Assembly: GCA_951640165.1 (NCBI GenBank)
Contig: OX621260.1
Span: forward strand, 14,650,001-14,714,000
Direction of reading: 5' to 3'
Length of the DNA: 64,000 bases
Source: Pseudoips prasinana
Lineage: Eukaryota > Arthropoda > Insecta > Lepidoptera > Nolidae
Shown here: positions 1-10,291 of the stretch, one piece after another
Position numbering within the stretch: position 1 is the first letter of the stretch
Layout: every line of letters starts with the position of its first letter
The notes under the pieces: model-generated
What the model was told of the DNA's origin: nothing
The model's database searches: none
Seen by the model: the letters and a program-made list of their open reading frames with translations, nothing else
Translations under genes and position numbers: made by a program

Positions 1-180
1 TAAAAGGCACTTTATTACGTCTGTGCAGAGTAGTATTAAGCGTGGCAAATTTAACTACGTTACGGCTTTTTAGCATATACAGCAGTATTAAGCCGGGAAC
101 ACGCTGTTTCATCAAGCCTTTTACTGCGAGGAAATAACTACACATTTCAGCTGTGTTTTTTCGATACACAGTTTTTGTTT

Positions 181-325
181 GGCTGCACGTGTGGCGCAGC
201 AATTAATACAGTCGCCTCGTCACTTTGTGTCCCAGTTTCGATTTCCGCTCAGGACTACTATTTGTGTGAACCATCATAAATAGTTGTTCTGAGTCTGGAT
301 TTACTTTGTGTCGTCAATTATATGA
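181..325 (+). repeat. SINE family E, diverged copy
   Basis: A tRNA-like head (CAGTCGCCTCGTCACTTTG, then a decayed B box) is followed by the body motif CTATTTGTGTGA and GTTGTTCTGAGTCTGG. It aligns along its length with the better preserved copy at 49401. No target duplication was identified. Confidence 0.6.
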
Positions 326-488
326 TAGTTATATGTTAGTAAAGTACCCCGCGATACAGAGTTCAAAATATCTAAATGCAGGCGTTGTCTTTAAAAAATT
401 GCATGCGACGCAATAAGCTAAGTATTAGTAGTTAAAGTGTGTTTTTCTGTGGCGTTTGTAGCTTTTGTGATGAGCCAAGTAAATTAAA

Positions 489-710
489 TAAATATATACT
501 TATCTTGGGAAAGCTAAAATAATACACTGCCATCTGATTCCAAACCAGCACTTATAAATTTCTTAATAGATAAATGACACCTAGACAGACTGAGAAACTG
601 AGCAAATAATCTTGCTTATCACACAAAGATTTGTAATAGGTGGGAATCGAACCCACGACCTCTGGCTTAACAGACAGGGTCACTACCTCTTAACTAGCAG
701 GCCAGTCAAT
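489..710 (-). repeat. SINE family F, tRNA-headed
   Basis: On the minus strand a tRNA-like head contains TAGTGACCCTG and the B box GGTTCGATTCCC, then ACAAATCTTTGTGTGATAAG, then a tail with GGAATCAGATGGCAGTGT. It is homologous to the copies at 13686 and 62873. It is a retroposon, not a tRNA gene: the head has no acceptor-stem closure and is joined to a conserved body. Confidence 0.7.
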
Positions 711-747
711 AATTGTTAGACTTTAAGTAATTGCGTCATCACATAGA

Positions 748-992
748 ATAATAATAATATATAGGGACAATATCACACTGATCATCCTAGCCCCAAACTA
801 AGCAAAGCTTGTACTATGGGTACCAGGCGACGATATACATACTTATAAATACTTAAATACATAGAAAACATCCATGACTCAGAAACAAATATTCGTGCTC
901 ATCACACAGATATTTGCACTTACCGGGATTCGAACCCAGGACCACCAGCTTCGTAGGCAGGAGCACTACCAACTTGGCTACGGTGACTGTCA
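748..992 (-). repeat. SINE family A, near full length
   Basis: Read on the minus strand it starts TGACAGTCACCGTAGCC, has a tRNA-like A box (TAGCCAAGTTGGTAGTGC) and B box (GGTTCGAATCCC), then a body with ATCTGTGTGATGAGCAC and a tail with CCATAGTACAAGCTTTG. Seven copies lie in this window. An open frame crossing it, which recurs at 30000, is only the SINE read backwards. Confidence 0.85.
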
Positions 993-1329
993 GAAATTAA
1001 TCGTAAATCTAGAAGTTAGTGGGACTATGTATGTGCGTGTTTACAACTTTTGTCTCTGTCATGGAAATCTGCAGGTGGGTATAGAAGTAATAGGCAATCT
1101 TTTAACGCAGATTACCCACTCGAAGTTATTGTCCCTATGTTGGAAATTGAAGTGGTTCTGTCTGTTGCTAGCTTATACTACAGCTTGTTGTAGATTTAGT
1201 GTACAATTTAGGCGACGTCAACCAATATTAACGTAGGTTTGAGACTTAGCTGCACTCTCTATTTACTATTTCGATGGGATGTTTATATGACACGACAAGC
1301 GGCAGATAAGGCGTAGGATAGACAACTTA
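993..1329. other. No recognised feature
   Basis: AT-rich sequence between a SINE and a LINE tail. An open frame runs in from the SINE to 1236, but its extension has no motif that I recognise. Confidence 0.5.
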
Positions 1330-1570
1330 CTGTAATTTTCACTTGAGGATGTTGCGGCGGATCGTCTCACCTGGACCATGTTGATACCGGTAGTAGGTAC
1401 ATGAACCCGCTGAGTTTGATACGCTGGGTCTTCTCAGTTGCGGCCCATTGGATCCGGTGGTAGCATTAAGCGCGACCGTCGCTATATACACAAAGTCCAT
1501 CATAATAACAATATTAAATTCTTTTCTCAATATAGACAGAACCATTTAGACAAAATGTAGTTAAATATAT
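1330..1570 (+). repeat. Non-LTR retrotransposon 3' region fragment
   Basis: It shares GTCTTCTCAGTTG, CATTGGATCCGG and GCATTAAGCGCGACCGTCG with the LINE 3' region near 56940-57120, in the same order and with similar spacing. That copy follows a LINE C-terminal coding remnant, so this is inferred to be a 3'-UTR fragment of the same family. The final AT-rich tail is missing here. Confidence 0.55.
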
Positions 1571-2094
1571 CTAAAACTATAAGTATTGCCAATTAATATT
1601 TAGAAACCTTAAAATGCTGATTTGACAATATGTTCAAGAAATACCTATTTAACTAAAGCATTATTATCTTAAATTAAATTATTTTCTACTTGGCCCCTCT
1701 TAAAACGTGATCGGTGATTCATTGATGTAGAATTACGTCTTTTTACTTCAGCGGCCCCTTAGGTCTTTAAATTAAAGGGCGCTTAAATTAAACTACTGGT
1801 TGAGATCCTTCTGCGCTAGCCAACTGCTCATTGTCTTCAATTCTTTAATTTTAATATACACTCGCGAGCAACCAAATCGACTCAAGCCTAGACGGCGCAC
1901 ATATACATTGATTTTCCTAAAACGATAAATGGTAATTACAAAAGTGATATGTCATTCGAAAGCTGAAGAATTAGGCTTTCAATTAACATCAATACCTTAA
2001 AAAAAACTAAGCGCTGATTTATTGACACATTTTAATTGGCCGTCAGCGTAAATTACCTCTTTAGGAATCCACGACTTGCGCTACCTGCTCCCGC

Positions 2095-2101
2095 TATAAA
2101 A
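2095..2101 (+). promoter_or_regulatory. TATA box of the transposase
   Basis: TATAAAA lies 30 bases upstream of an arthropod-type initiator and inside the terminal repeats, directly ahead of the transposase frame. Confidence 0.6.
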
Positions 2102-2124
2102 CCCCCCACTTCCGGTTTATCTTA

Positions 2125-2129
2125 TCAGT
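2125..2129 (+). promoter_or_regulatory. Initiator (TCAGT) of the transposase
   Basis: TCAGT with its A at 2127, 32 bases after the first base of the TATA box. This matches the usual arthropod initiator and spacing. A transcript from here contains no ATG until 2651. Confidence 0.5.
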
Positions 2130-2188
2130 TGCTTGTTACAGGTTGACCGGTACACATCTCCGTAAATTGCATTCCTTGTTTTCGCTAA

Positions 2189-3223
2189 CCCATAGATACC
2201 ACACCAGAAGAAGCCGCTCAAGTTGTTGCCTTGTTGCAACAAGGGTTAAGTCAGCGAGCAATCGCTGCCCAGCTCCACTTGAGCCAGTCTTCTGTATCCC
2301 GAGTATACAGACGGTTCCAAGAGACTGGTGCCTTCAATCGGAGACCAAGAACGAGCCGCCACCGGTGCACTTCAGAGAGAGACGACCGCTTCATTGTCTC
2401 AACCTCGCTGCGCAATCGACACCTTACGGGCGTTGATGTGCAGCAAGAACTGAGACGTGTACGACAAGTGGCTGTCAGCGAGTGGACAGTGAGAAGACGC
2501 TTGAAGGAAGCCAACTTGACGCCAAAAAGACCTGCGACGGGCCCTAAGTTGACTGCAGGCCACCGACAAGCGCGCCTTCAATTTGCTCGAGAGCATCTCA
2601 ATTGGAGCGTTGCGCAATGGCGATCGGTCCTGTTTACTGATGAGTGCAGAATGTGTCTGCATGGCAGTGACAGGAGAGGCCGAGTCTACAGGCGTCCGGG
2701 AGAACGATTTGCCCAATGTTGTTTCGCTGAAACAGTGGCATATGGCGGCGGTTCCTGCATGATGTGGGCTGGTATCTCTTTAGAGGGAAAAACCGAACTT
2801 GTTTTCGTGCCTGGGGGCGGCCGAGGAGGCGGGCTAACAGCTGATCGGTACATCACCGACATTCTACTGGATCATGTTGTGCCCTACGCAGGGTTTGTCG
2901 GTGAAGACTTCGTGTTAATGCACGACAATGCCCGCTGCCACACGGCACGAGTCACTCGACAGTTTCTGCAAGAGGTCGAATTACGCACGATGGACTGGCC
3001 TGCGCTCAGTCCTGACATGAATCCCATCGAGCACTTATGGGACGAGCTTAAAAGAAGAGTTCGGGCCAGAAATCCAGTCCCTTCAAGCGTAGACGAGCTA
3101 AAGACAGCATTATTAGAGGAGTGGGACGGCATTCCTCAAGAAAATGTCAAAAAATTGATAAGGTCCATGAAAAACAGACTGCGGGATGTAATTAGGGCTA
3201 GAGGGTGCAATACGAAATACTGA
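2189..3223 (+). CDS. Mariner-like DD34E transposase, start codon lost
   Basis: Cut-and-paste transposase that would bind the terminal repeats and catalyse excision and insertion at TA. The frame is open from just after a TAA at 2186 to a TGA at 3221. Numbered from the leucine codon at 2231 (330 codons), a helix-turn-helix lies at about residues 5-30 (GLSQRAIAAQLHLSQSSVSR), a second DNA-binding part at about 60-100, and the catalytic residues are D137 (FTDE), D232 (HDNARCHT) and E267 (NPIEHLWDE). There are 34 residues between the last two, giving DD34E. Length and motifs fit intact mariner/Tc1 enzymes. No ATG opens the frame: the codon where a start is expected (2192-2194) reads ATA and is followed by DTTPEEAAQ, a typical family N-terminus. 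The first in-frame ATG is at 2651, beyond D137. A one-base loss of the start is therefore likely. All three catalytic residues are present and no stop or frameshift is seen. Confidence 0.9.
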   Translation, partial: PIDTTPEEAAQVVALLQQGLSQRAIAAQLHLSQSSVSRVYRRFQETGAFNRRPRTSRHRCTSERDDRFIVSTSLRNRHLTGVDVQQELRRVRQVAVSEWTVRRRLKEANLTPKRPATGPKLTAGHRQARLQFAREHLNWSVAQWRSVLFTDECRMCLHGSDRRGRVYRRPGERFAQCCFAETVAYGGGSCMMWAGISLEGKTELVFVPGGGRGGGLTADRYITDILLDHVVPYAGFVGEDFVLMHDNARCHTARVTRQFLQEVELRTMDWPALSPDMNPIEHLWDELKRRVRARNPVPSSVDELKTALLEEWDGIPQENVKKLIRSMKNRLRDVIRARGCNTKY

Positions 3224-3730
3224 TTTAAATAAAATAATTTTATTTTTAATTTTTTTTGTTTAATTTGTCAAATACGAGACACATACCCTTTTTCCTAAAT
3301 TCCCGTTTTTCCTACTCTTGCATTCAGACATCATTTATTTCAAAAATGATGGATGGATTTCAATGATAATGATATCAAATTAAAGCTGACATCTTAAGCT
3401 TTCGAATGACATATCATTTTAATAATTTCCATTCATGATTTTAGTTGTATCAATGTATGTGTGCGCCGACAAGGCTTGAGTCGATTTGGTTGCTCGCGAG
3501 TGTAGTATCTAGTACTAAATTTAAAAATAATAGCTTAGATACTTGTTATTTGTTGAATGATTTTAAAAATATGTGATAAGACAGACCGCACAGACGGACT
3601 AATCGAATTTTTTTGGTTACTTTTATACTGTTTCCACTATGTTTATGTACCTACTGCATTGTGAACTTGACAAGTACAAGTGTATGTAACTACCCAAGTG
3701 CTGAATAAATTTCATTATTTAATTTCATTG

Positions 3731-3889
3731 CTACTTTCTTTTGTAAATACAGAGTTATATAGATAATTACACTCTGACTCAGGACAAACAGGCATGTTCA
3801 TGCACACGAATATCTGTCCTGGGTGGGAATCGTACCCACGACCGGCAGCGAGAAAGGCAAGTATCTACCAACTAAGCCTACTAAGCGAC
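3731..3889 (-). repeat. SINE family B, partial
   Basis: On the minus strand the head carries B box GGTACGATTCCC (decayed) followed by GGACAGATATTCGTGTGCAT and GTCCTGAGTC. The tail domain is missing; the copy stops in the body at TAAATACAAAAG-like sequence. Confidence 0.7.
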
Positions 3890-3923
3890 TACGTCTCTGT
3901 TTCCTTAAGTCATCTCTGATAGC

Positions 3924-4495
3924 GGTTCACCCTTGTTTGATATAATATTACTAAATCGAACAACGTTTAAGAAAATCATCACTTTGTATAATATCGTTTG
4001 ACAGAATTTTCAGTTCATCGAATATTTATTTGCTATAACAACATTTGCGCTAATGATCAAAAGGTATTCAGAACTTTTTTCTTCATAACATTCTATTATC
4101 ATATTGATTTAATTAAAAAATATTATATAATACTGTCTATTTTCTAAAAAAGATTAGTTTTTGACGCTTCGCCGGCCGCTGCCGCGGCACGCTCGCTTCG
4201 CTCGCTCGGCTCGCGCGTTGTTGTGGTCACCGTTCTAACATAACCTAACCTACTTGACTGGTAGCATCTCGTTTCTGGTGCCAATTAGGTAGATTTTAAC
4301 GAGAGTCGCATTTTGAAAATTCGGCGAAATTAAATTAGTTCAAATGAAATTAGTTCATTAAATAATTACGCTAAATAAAAATTTACCAATGAATTATTCG
4401 GTCAATTGAATAATTCTTCGAAATGACTTTATTGCAACTAAAATTCGATTTAGTAATATCATATCAAAAGTTGTTCTATCAAACAAGGGTGACCC
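3924..4495. mobile_element. Inverted-repeat DNA element with 10-bp target duplication
   Basis: The left end GGTTCACCCTTGTTTGAT matches the right end (17 of 18, inverted). A second matching block, ATATTACTAAATCGAA, follows after a 15-base gap on the right arm. The direct repeat CTCTGATAGC flanks it at 3914-3923 and 4496-4505. A 9-10-bp duplication is typical of Mutator-like elements, so this may be a non-autonomous MULE-like element. It has no coding capacity. A very GC-rich tract (4162-4216, rich in GCTCGCTTCG) sits inside it. Confidence 0.75.
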
Positions 4496-4910
4496 CTCTG
4501 ATAGCACACACTGGTTGAAGACTTTCACCAGTTCACATATCTGCTTTTATTTTCCGGTGTTTACGGAAGTTCTGTAGTGAAATAGTTTTTCTTTTCTCTT
4601 TTCGCTACATTTATTTATGTGAGAAATAGTGAATAATTCATTTGCCGCATCAGCGCTGCCAGTATATTCACTTCAGACAACTAATTCGTATGTAAAGCAG
4701 GATGTAGCGAATATCTCTTACAATATTTATTTATTGTTGACTACGTGAAAGAATTATTGGATATTTATTTATAGCTTGCTGTTAACGGTTGAATTACAAG
4801 TGTATGTGAAAGATAAAATGTTGAGAAGCATGCTCTGTAAATTATAATTAACAAGTTTTAATAGCAGTTCTTAAAAGCCATAACGTTATTTGTAGAATTA
4901 AAACAATTTA
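4496..4910. other. No recognised feature
   Basis: AT-rich, with no long open frame and no repeat family that I recognise. Confidence 0.4.
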
Positions 4911-5405
4911 TCTCACTAATATTATAAAAGCGAAAGTTTGTGAGTGTGTTTGTTTGTTACTTCTTCACGGAAAAACTATCGAACAAATTTTGATGTGAAA
5001 TTATATTGATGAAACTTGGTAGTAATATAGCTTATGTATCCGAATAACACATAGCCAATCTATACAAATAAATAAAATTGGAGTGTCTGTTTGTAATATT
5101 GAAATAACCGGATTTTACTACATTAATATGAATATATATACGGTACATACACCAAAATGACATTTTTTACAATTTTTGTCTGTCTGTCTGTCTGTTTGTT
5201 CCGGCTAATCTCTGAAATGGCTGGTCCGATTTTGACGGGACTTTTATTGGCAGGTAGCTGATGTAATAAGGAGTAACTTAGGCTACTTTTATTTTACAAG
5301 AAAAACGAAATAAACTAATTAACACGCGGATGAAGTCGCGGGCACAGCTAGTATAATAATATAGTTCATAAAGTTTAACGCGGGAAAGCCGCGGGGCACA
5401 GCTTG
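4911..5405 (+). mobile_element. Helitron-like element, interrupted by a second one
   Basis: It starts TCTCACTAATATTATAAAAG after an A and ends with the hairpin CGCGGGAAAGCCGCGGGG then CACAGCTTG before a T. That is the Helitron pattern: 5' TC, a short 3' hairpin, a CTRR-like end (here CTTG) and A/T target. The inner element at 5059-5351 splits it. Apart from the insert it is about 200 bases and non-coding. Confidence 0.75.
5059..5351 (+). mobile_element. Helitron-like element nested in another
   Basis: It starts TCTATACAAATAAATAAAA and ends GGCACAGCTAG, flanked by A (5058) and T (5352). A 3' hairpin forms between CGCGGA and TCGCG just before the end. Sister copies are at 13336 and 62528, sharing GAGTGTCTGTTTGTAATATT and TTCCGGCTAATCTCTGAAA. 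Non-autonomous. Confidence 0.85.
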
Positions 5406-5586
5406 TACAAAATAATATCATACTAAATGTGATTTTTTGTAGGTTTGGATGGTTAAATATGTTACTCAATCACCCAAAATCAAATGTATCAATTTGGATA
5501 AACTTTTGCACACACATAGTAAGTATATATAGTACCAAAAATAACACATACCATAATTTAAATCCACGATAAATGTTACGTTATTA

Positions 5587-7299
5587 TCTATATAAATAAA
5601 AAGAGAAGTCCTGACTGACTGACTCATCAACGCCCAGCCCCAAACCCTTGGACCTAGAAAGCTGAAATTTTGCACAGATGTTTTCTTTATAATGTAGGCA
5701 AGGAATAAGGAAGGATTTTTCGAAATTCAACCCCTAAGGGGGTAAAACAGGAGTGCAAAGTTAGTATGAAACTTTGCCATTTTTGAAGTTGAAATTGGTA
5801 TTCGGCCTTCTAGGTAAAAATAAAAAAATTACGTGTTTCAGGATTTTTGGAAATTCCACCCCCAAGGTTGTTAAATAGGGGATGTAACTTTATACAAACT
5901 GACTGACATATCAATGCACTGCCTTAACGGCTGGAGTCAGAGACATCAAATTTTTACGGTAGGTACCTTTTATGACGTAGGCATCCACTAAAGAAGCGTT
6001 TTTGAAAATACCACCCCTAAGGGAGAAAAAGAAGGGATGAAAGATTTTATGAAAATCCATCATTTTTGATGTTAAAGGCTTTGGTTTAAAGGCTTTGGTA
6101 TTTGGCCTTGAAGTTAAATATTTAAATATATTATCAGGATTTGAAAATTCTACCCCCAAGGGCGTAATATTGGGGATATAAGTTTGTATGAAAAATGTGA
6201 CAAGTTTAAAGTTAAACTCATGAAAATTGGTATTTGGCCTTTCAGTTAGAAATTATAAAGATATATTTCAGGATTTTTGGAAATTCCACGCCTAAGGACG
6301 TAAAATAGGGGATGTAAGTTTGTGTGAAAACCTGTTTTTTTTTTTGGAGTTAAGCGTATGAAAATTGGTATTTGGTCTTTCAGTTAAAAATAAACCAATA
6401 CATGTTTTTAAACCAAAATTCTGAAAATAATTTGTTGGTAAAAAAAGTTATTCCAAAACTGATTCAATAGATCGACACCAACAATTTACGCCACATCGAA
6501 TTTTAGATAAATGCGTTTTTTTATGCCTAGTTGCTTAAAATGTCGTAGCCGTCGTCGTCTAAGTAAGAAGTTCTTTTTGTGTAATTATGATAACAAATTA
6601 AAAAACGACATTTAAATCAAATTGGGATAAAAAACGAATGTACCTAAAATTCGAGTTAGCATAGTATAAATTGTTGGTGTCTAGATGATTGTACCCAACA
6701 AAAATCATCTTAATTTTACTGATCTACAAGTTCACAAATTTGTAACTAGATGGCGTTTCAGATCGCGAAACTTATTTGGCATATCGGTTAAAATAAATAA
6801 ATGCTTGCAATAATATGTAGTCCAAAACTGAATCGATAGATGATCGCCTAAATCTCACCCAAAAAATATGCACACATCTTAATTTTACCGCTTTACACGT
6901 TTATATTTTTGTTAGTATATGGCGTAATCATCGTTTTAGATCGCGCTATGGTTTTGTTCACAAAATGTGATATTAGACCAATCAATGTCGTGGTCGCAAC
7001 CTAATCTTATGGGAGTTACCTTTTGATTATTATTTTACTTTATTTGACTTACTGGCTATACTTAAGGACAATTGCTATGTATTCTTAGATTTTTTTGGTT
7101 GATGATATCGGGTCCTTTTTTTATAACAGTAGCAAAGAAGTCTTTAGTTTCGTTTTATTTAGGTTATTTTTAGGTTAAGTTTTCTTAAATTTACATTGCT
7201 TATTTGTTTTAAGTTATATTTTTTAGGTTAACGAGAAGTAAGTAGTTACATTGGTCATCATTCTAAATTGTCACGGACGAAGTCGCGGGCACCAGCTAG
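5587..7299 (+). mobile_element. Helitron-like element, 1713 bp, with internal repeats
   Basis: It starts TCTATATAAATAAAAAG after an A and ends GTCGCGGGCACCAGCTAG before a T (7300). The first 800 bases hold several copies of a roughly 135-150-base unit recognised by GGATTTTTGGAAATTCCAC and AAATTGGTATTTGGCC. The second half is AT-rich and contains imperfect repeats. There is no Rep/helicase coding, so it is non-autonomous. A 360-bp relative lies at 40316 on the other strand. Open frames here are incidental. Confidence 0.8.
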
Positions 7300-8235
7300 T
7301 AGGATTATAAAAGTGTAAGATTCATGGTTAATTAGACAATTTATTTTTCTCTCTCGCTTTTAATTTATACGAATGAACTAAATTCTGAAGACACATTATG
7401 AGATTTAGTTCATCGATAGTTTAGATAAAGATATATTTATTTGTCAGAAAAATGTGTAGTTAAAAGATATTACGTACAAATACAATATTGTTTCAACATG
7501 TTCTACCTTAATAGGTGTACAAATCAAAACATGCAGGTAAAAACATCAGCTTTTATTTATAATTATGTAAACATACCAAGTAAACATATGTTTTTGTTTA
7601 ATAAATAAATAAATAAATTTAGAAAATATACAGGGATTATGGATGTCAAAACTTTTGAGAATAATTTTTAATTAAACATGTGTAATAAATTATTATTACT
7701 CAAGTTTTTATAAATGATAACGTATGTATTTATTAAATCATAGATTTTATTATTAACTATGATTTCATTTTTATTTTTAGCACTTTAAACATGTTATATG
7801 AAAACAAATTTTCAGACATCTTTAAAGTGATTTTTTTAATATTTAAAATGATTTTGATAAATTTAAACTAAGTATATCGTGTCATAATATATTATAAATG
7901 GTTATTCAACAAGAATTTTGCTTAATAGATCGCAAAATAGTAATAGTTAGTTTAGTAGTAATATTTTTTTATAACCCGTCCCAGAACTATTAGTTAAAAC
8001 AACTTATCTTAGAGCGAATCACTTCATATTTGACTGATGGGATTTCAGTTCTAACCTTACCTACTTTTATGACAGCAATTCATAAGTGAATAAAATGCGA
8101 AATGAAAATTTGTTAAATATTCATTTGGAAAATGGAAAACTAAGTTTTTTGGGAACGAGCGTTTGACCATAAATAATTTAAGTAAATCAATCAGGCGTTA
8201 CTTCGCTTTGGCTTTTCCATTACATTCTAAAATAC
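7300..8235. other. No recognised feature
   Basis: About 930 bases of AT-rich sequence without a long frame or a recognised repeat. Confidence 0.4.
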
Positions 8236-8352
8236 AAAATTAATATGTAGTGTTAATTTGCGCGTGTAATTTGCGGGCGGGAGGGCGGTTCATATTGCAT
8301 CCCGGCTTGATTAAACAGACAATTAGCGGAATTAACTCTACATATTAATTTT
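8236..8352. mobile_element. Small fold-back element, 23-base arms
   Basis: Arms 8236-8258 and 8330-8352 are inverted repeats with a single mismatch. They enclose about 70 bases that include a GC-rich tract (GCGGGCGGGAGGGCGG). No target duplication was confirmed. Confidence 0.5.
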
Positions 8353-8494
8353 GAATTTCACAAAAATATTTTGCCCTATAATACTGGGCATTACAATATG
8401 TTGGAGAGAATATACTATCTTATAACATATACTATCTTATAACATATTATATGCTACGGAATCATTCAAGATATTCTACGTCTACATATTTTAC

Positions 8495-8840
8495 ATGTTC
8501 TAGCGGTAGCGAGTTTAATCGCAGATAATAAGGTGGTTCTGGGTTCAAATCCCGGGTCGGGCCGTAAGGTGGTTTTGGGAATTATCCGTAAAAAACATTC
8601 TCAATATCAGCCCGAAGTCTGGGAGATGGCGGTATTACATCCCTCGGAGAGCACGTAAAGCCGTCGGTTCTGTACCTGACCTCTTTCCGGTCGTGTCGCA
8701 ACTCGTCCCATAGGATCATAAGAGTGATGGAATAGAAAGTGCCCCTGTGTTTGCGCACACACTTGTGCTCTATAATATGTCCTGCGCAATTGGCTAGTCT
8801 CTATTGAGACTGGCCGCCTTGGCCAAAATTCGGTCGGTTA
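8495..8840 (+). repeat. SINE family C, tRNA-headed, near full length
   Basis: The head TCTAGCGGTAGCGAG plus B box GGTTCAAATCCC is followed by a body with CAGCCCGAAGTCTGGGAG and AGCACGTAAAGCCGTCGG, and a tail with TTGAGACTGGCCGCC. The best copy is at 37044; others are at 18358, 22592, 31146 and 46706. Confidence 0.8.
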
Positions 8841-9126
8841 CACGTTATAAATTTGTAGACAAAGATATAAAGGCTCTATCACATAATAATGTTAACAGAA
8901 CATTAAACCTACGCGATATTCCGGTTGTTTACAAGCAGCTGAAGTGTATAGCCTCTTTTTCTTCAATCTGAGCTTAGCTTTTAAGGAAACACTGTGAGGT
9001 ATTTCTTACAGAAATAGTCACGTTCTACACATAAAATGCTTCAAAATAAAATGTTCCAGCTTTGTTGAGTACCTACTTACAAATCTTAAGACGTAGAGTG
9101 GCTGGAGCTCGTATTTACAATCAAAA

Positions 9127-9304
9127 GCAGAGCCGTGCATGAGTTTAAAGACTACGCATTCATAAACAATAAATAACTAGTTAGCAGCGGACTGGGTCAT
9201 TGCCCAGCTGTAGCCTTCAAGAAGCAAGCCTAGTCTATTCTTAAAGCTGGGAAAGCAGTTGCGGCTCCTCTGGTCCATGGCGGTGGTGATCAGTTACCAC
9301 CAAC
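9127..9304 (+). repeat. LINE-tail tandem repeat, copy 1 (uninterrupted)
   Basis: First unit of a direct tandem repeat, period 178 bases. It begins GCAGAGCCGTGCATGAG and carries TTGCGGCTCCTCTGG and GGTGGTGATCAGTTACCA, hallmarks of a CR1/Jockey-type LINE 3' end seen also near 52300 and 59350. Its ACTACGCATTCATAAACAAT gives the empty site for the Helitron in copy 2. Confidence 0.7.
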
Positions 9305-9850
9305 GCAGAGCCCTGCGTGAGTTTAAAGACTACGCATTCATCTATACATATAATTAAATCGTAGGAAAGTCAAAACTGTACATTGAATATTTTTTTAAAA
9401 GGATACTTGGGGCGTGATCTGCAATCGTAGTAGAAACCATAAATATAGTTTTTAGAATATTGGTCTGTGTGTCTGTTTGTCTGTATGTATGTCCGGGCTA
9501 AACTCCAAAAGTACTGCATGAATTTACTTCAAATTTTGCATGAATATTACTAAGAGGTCGGGTCAACATATAGGCTACATATTATCACGCTATCACCTAC
9601 GGGGGAGCAGCTGTGATAATTAATAAAATTTTACGCGGGTAAAACTGCGGGGCACAGCTATAAACAATAAATAACTGGTTAGCAGCTGCCTGGGTCATTG
9701 CCCAGCTTTAGCCTTCAAGAAGCGAGCCTATTCTTTTCTTAAAGCACTTGCGGCTCCTCTGGTGTTGCGAGTGTTGATGGGCGGCAGTGATTATATACCA
9801 TCAGGTGACTCACTTGCGCGTTTGCCTAGCTATAATTTAAAAAAAAAAGG
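9305..9850 (+). repeat. LINE-tail tandem repeat, copy 2, split by a Helitron
   Basis: Second unit (9305-9340 and 9661-9850), again with ACTACGCATTCA and then, after the insert, TAAACAATAAATAACTGG. It continues to GGCGGCAGTGATTATATACC and CAGGTGACTCACTTGCG and ends in a short A run near 9838-9848, which is the LINE 3' terminus. Confidence 0.7.
9341..9660 (+). mobile_element. Helitron-like element in a LINE-tail repeat
   Basis: It begins TCTATACATATAATTAAATC after A (9340) and ends with hairpin CGCGGGTAAAACTGCG and GGGCACAGCTA before T (9661). The terminal G of CTAG is missing. Copy 1 of the host repeat shows the target uninterrupted, so the edges are certain. Same subfamily as 27209, 28415 and 58596. 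Confidence 0.85.
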
Positions 9851-9986
9851 TACTCTAGGCTGCAAAGAAATCCGCGCGTGATCGAGCTTATGTCGAAGTG
9901 ACGTTAGCGCCAAACAGTTACCCATTATTTTGATGAAGTGAATACTTCATAAGGCGCGTTGAGCACTTTTTAGGCGTATATCATTA

Positions 9987-10291
9987 TACATCATGTAACG
10001 TAATTAACGCACATCCTCAGACACCCCAATTAGAATATTATGTTGTAATCATAATACATACACTGAATGTTTAATTTAACATGTATATGCATTGTTATTT
10101 ACTAAATTAGATTCTTGGAATAAAGTATATTTTTCTTTATTTTGTATTGAATGATGGAATTTGTATGAATACAAATAAAACTGCGATTTAAAAGTCTTAT
10201 TACTTTGACTTGCGGTCCATTTCAATTTGTTTTGACTGCACAGGGTTAAAATAACGATAATTTCCGTAGTTTTAATAATTTTGGAATAAAA
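9987..10291 (+). mobile_element. TA-flanked MITE, 3' truncated
   Basis: It begins TACATCATGTAACGTAATTA after a TA and is nearly identical to 13981-14290. It stops near ATTTTGGAATAAAAATGCC, losing the right terminal repeat. Confidence 0.8.

Larger units (their letters stand above)
1859..3502 (+). mobile_element. Tc1/mariner transposon, 1644 bp, TA-flanked
   Basis: The element begins CACTCGCGAGCAACCAAATC and ends with its inverted complement. A TA lies on each side (1857-1858, 3503-3504), as expected for the IS630-Tc1-mariner superfamily. The terminal repeats match over about 30 bases almost perfectly and imperfectly to about 130 bases, where both arms share GATATGTCATTCGAAAGCT. Inside are a core promoter, one long transposase frame and an A/T-rich 3' flank with AATAAA. 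Nothing interrupts it, so it is among the younger insertions here. It is probably not autonomous because the frame lacks a usable ATG. Confidence 0.93.

Noticed and set aside
874..1236. 120-codon plus-strand open frame
   Set aside because: Its first third is the antisense of SINE A and recurs at 30000-30212. It ends in unrelated AT-rich sequence, so it is not a gene.
2251..3132. Minus-strand frames of 87, 105 and 82 codons
   Set aside because: They overlap the transposase frame on the opposite strand and have no motifs.
5911..6159. 82-codon minus-strand frame
   Set aside because: It lies inside the repeat array of the 1.7-kb Helitron and changes with each repeat unit.
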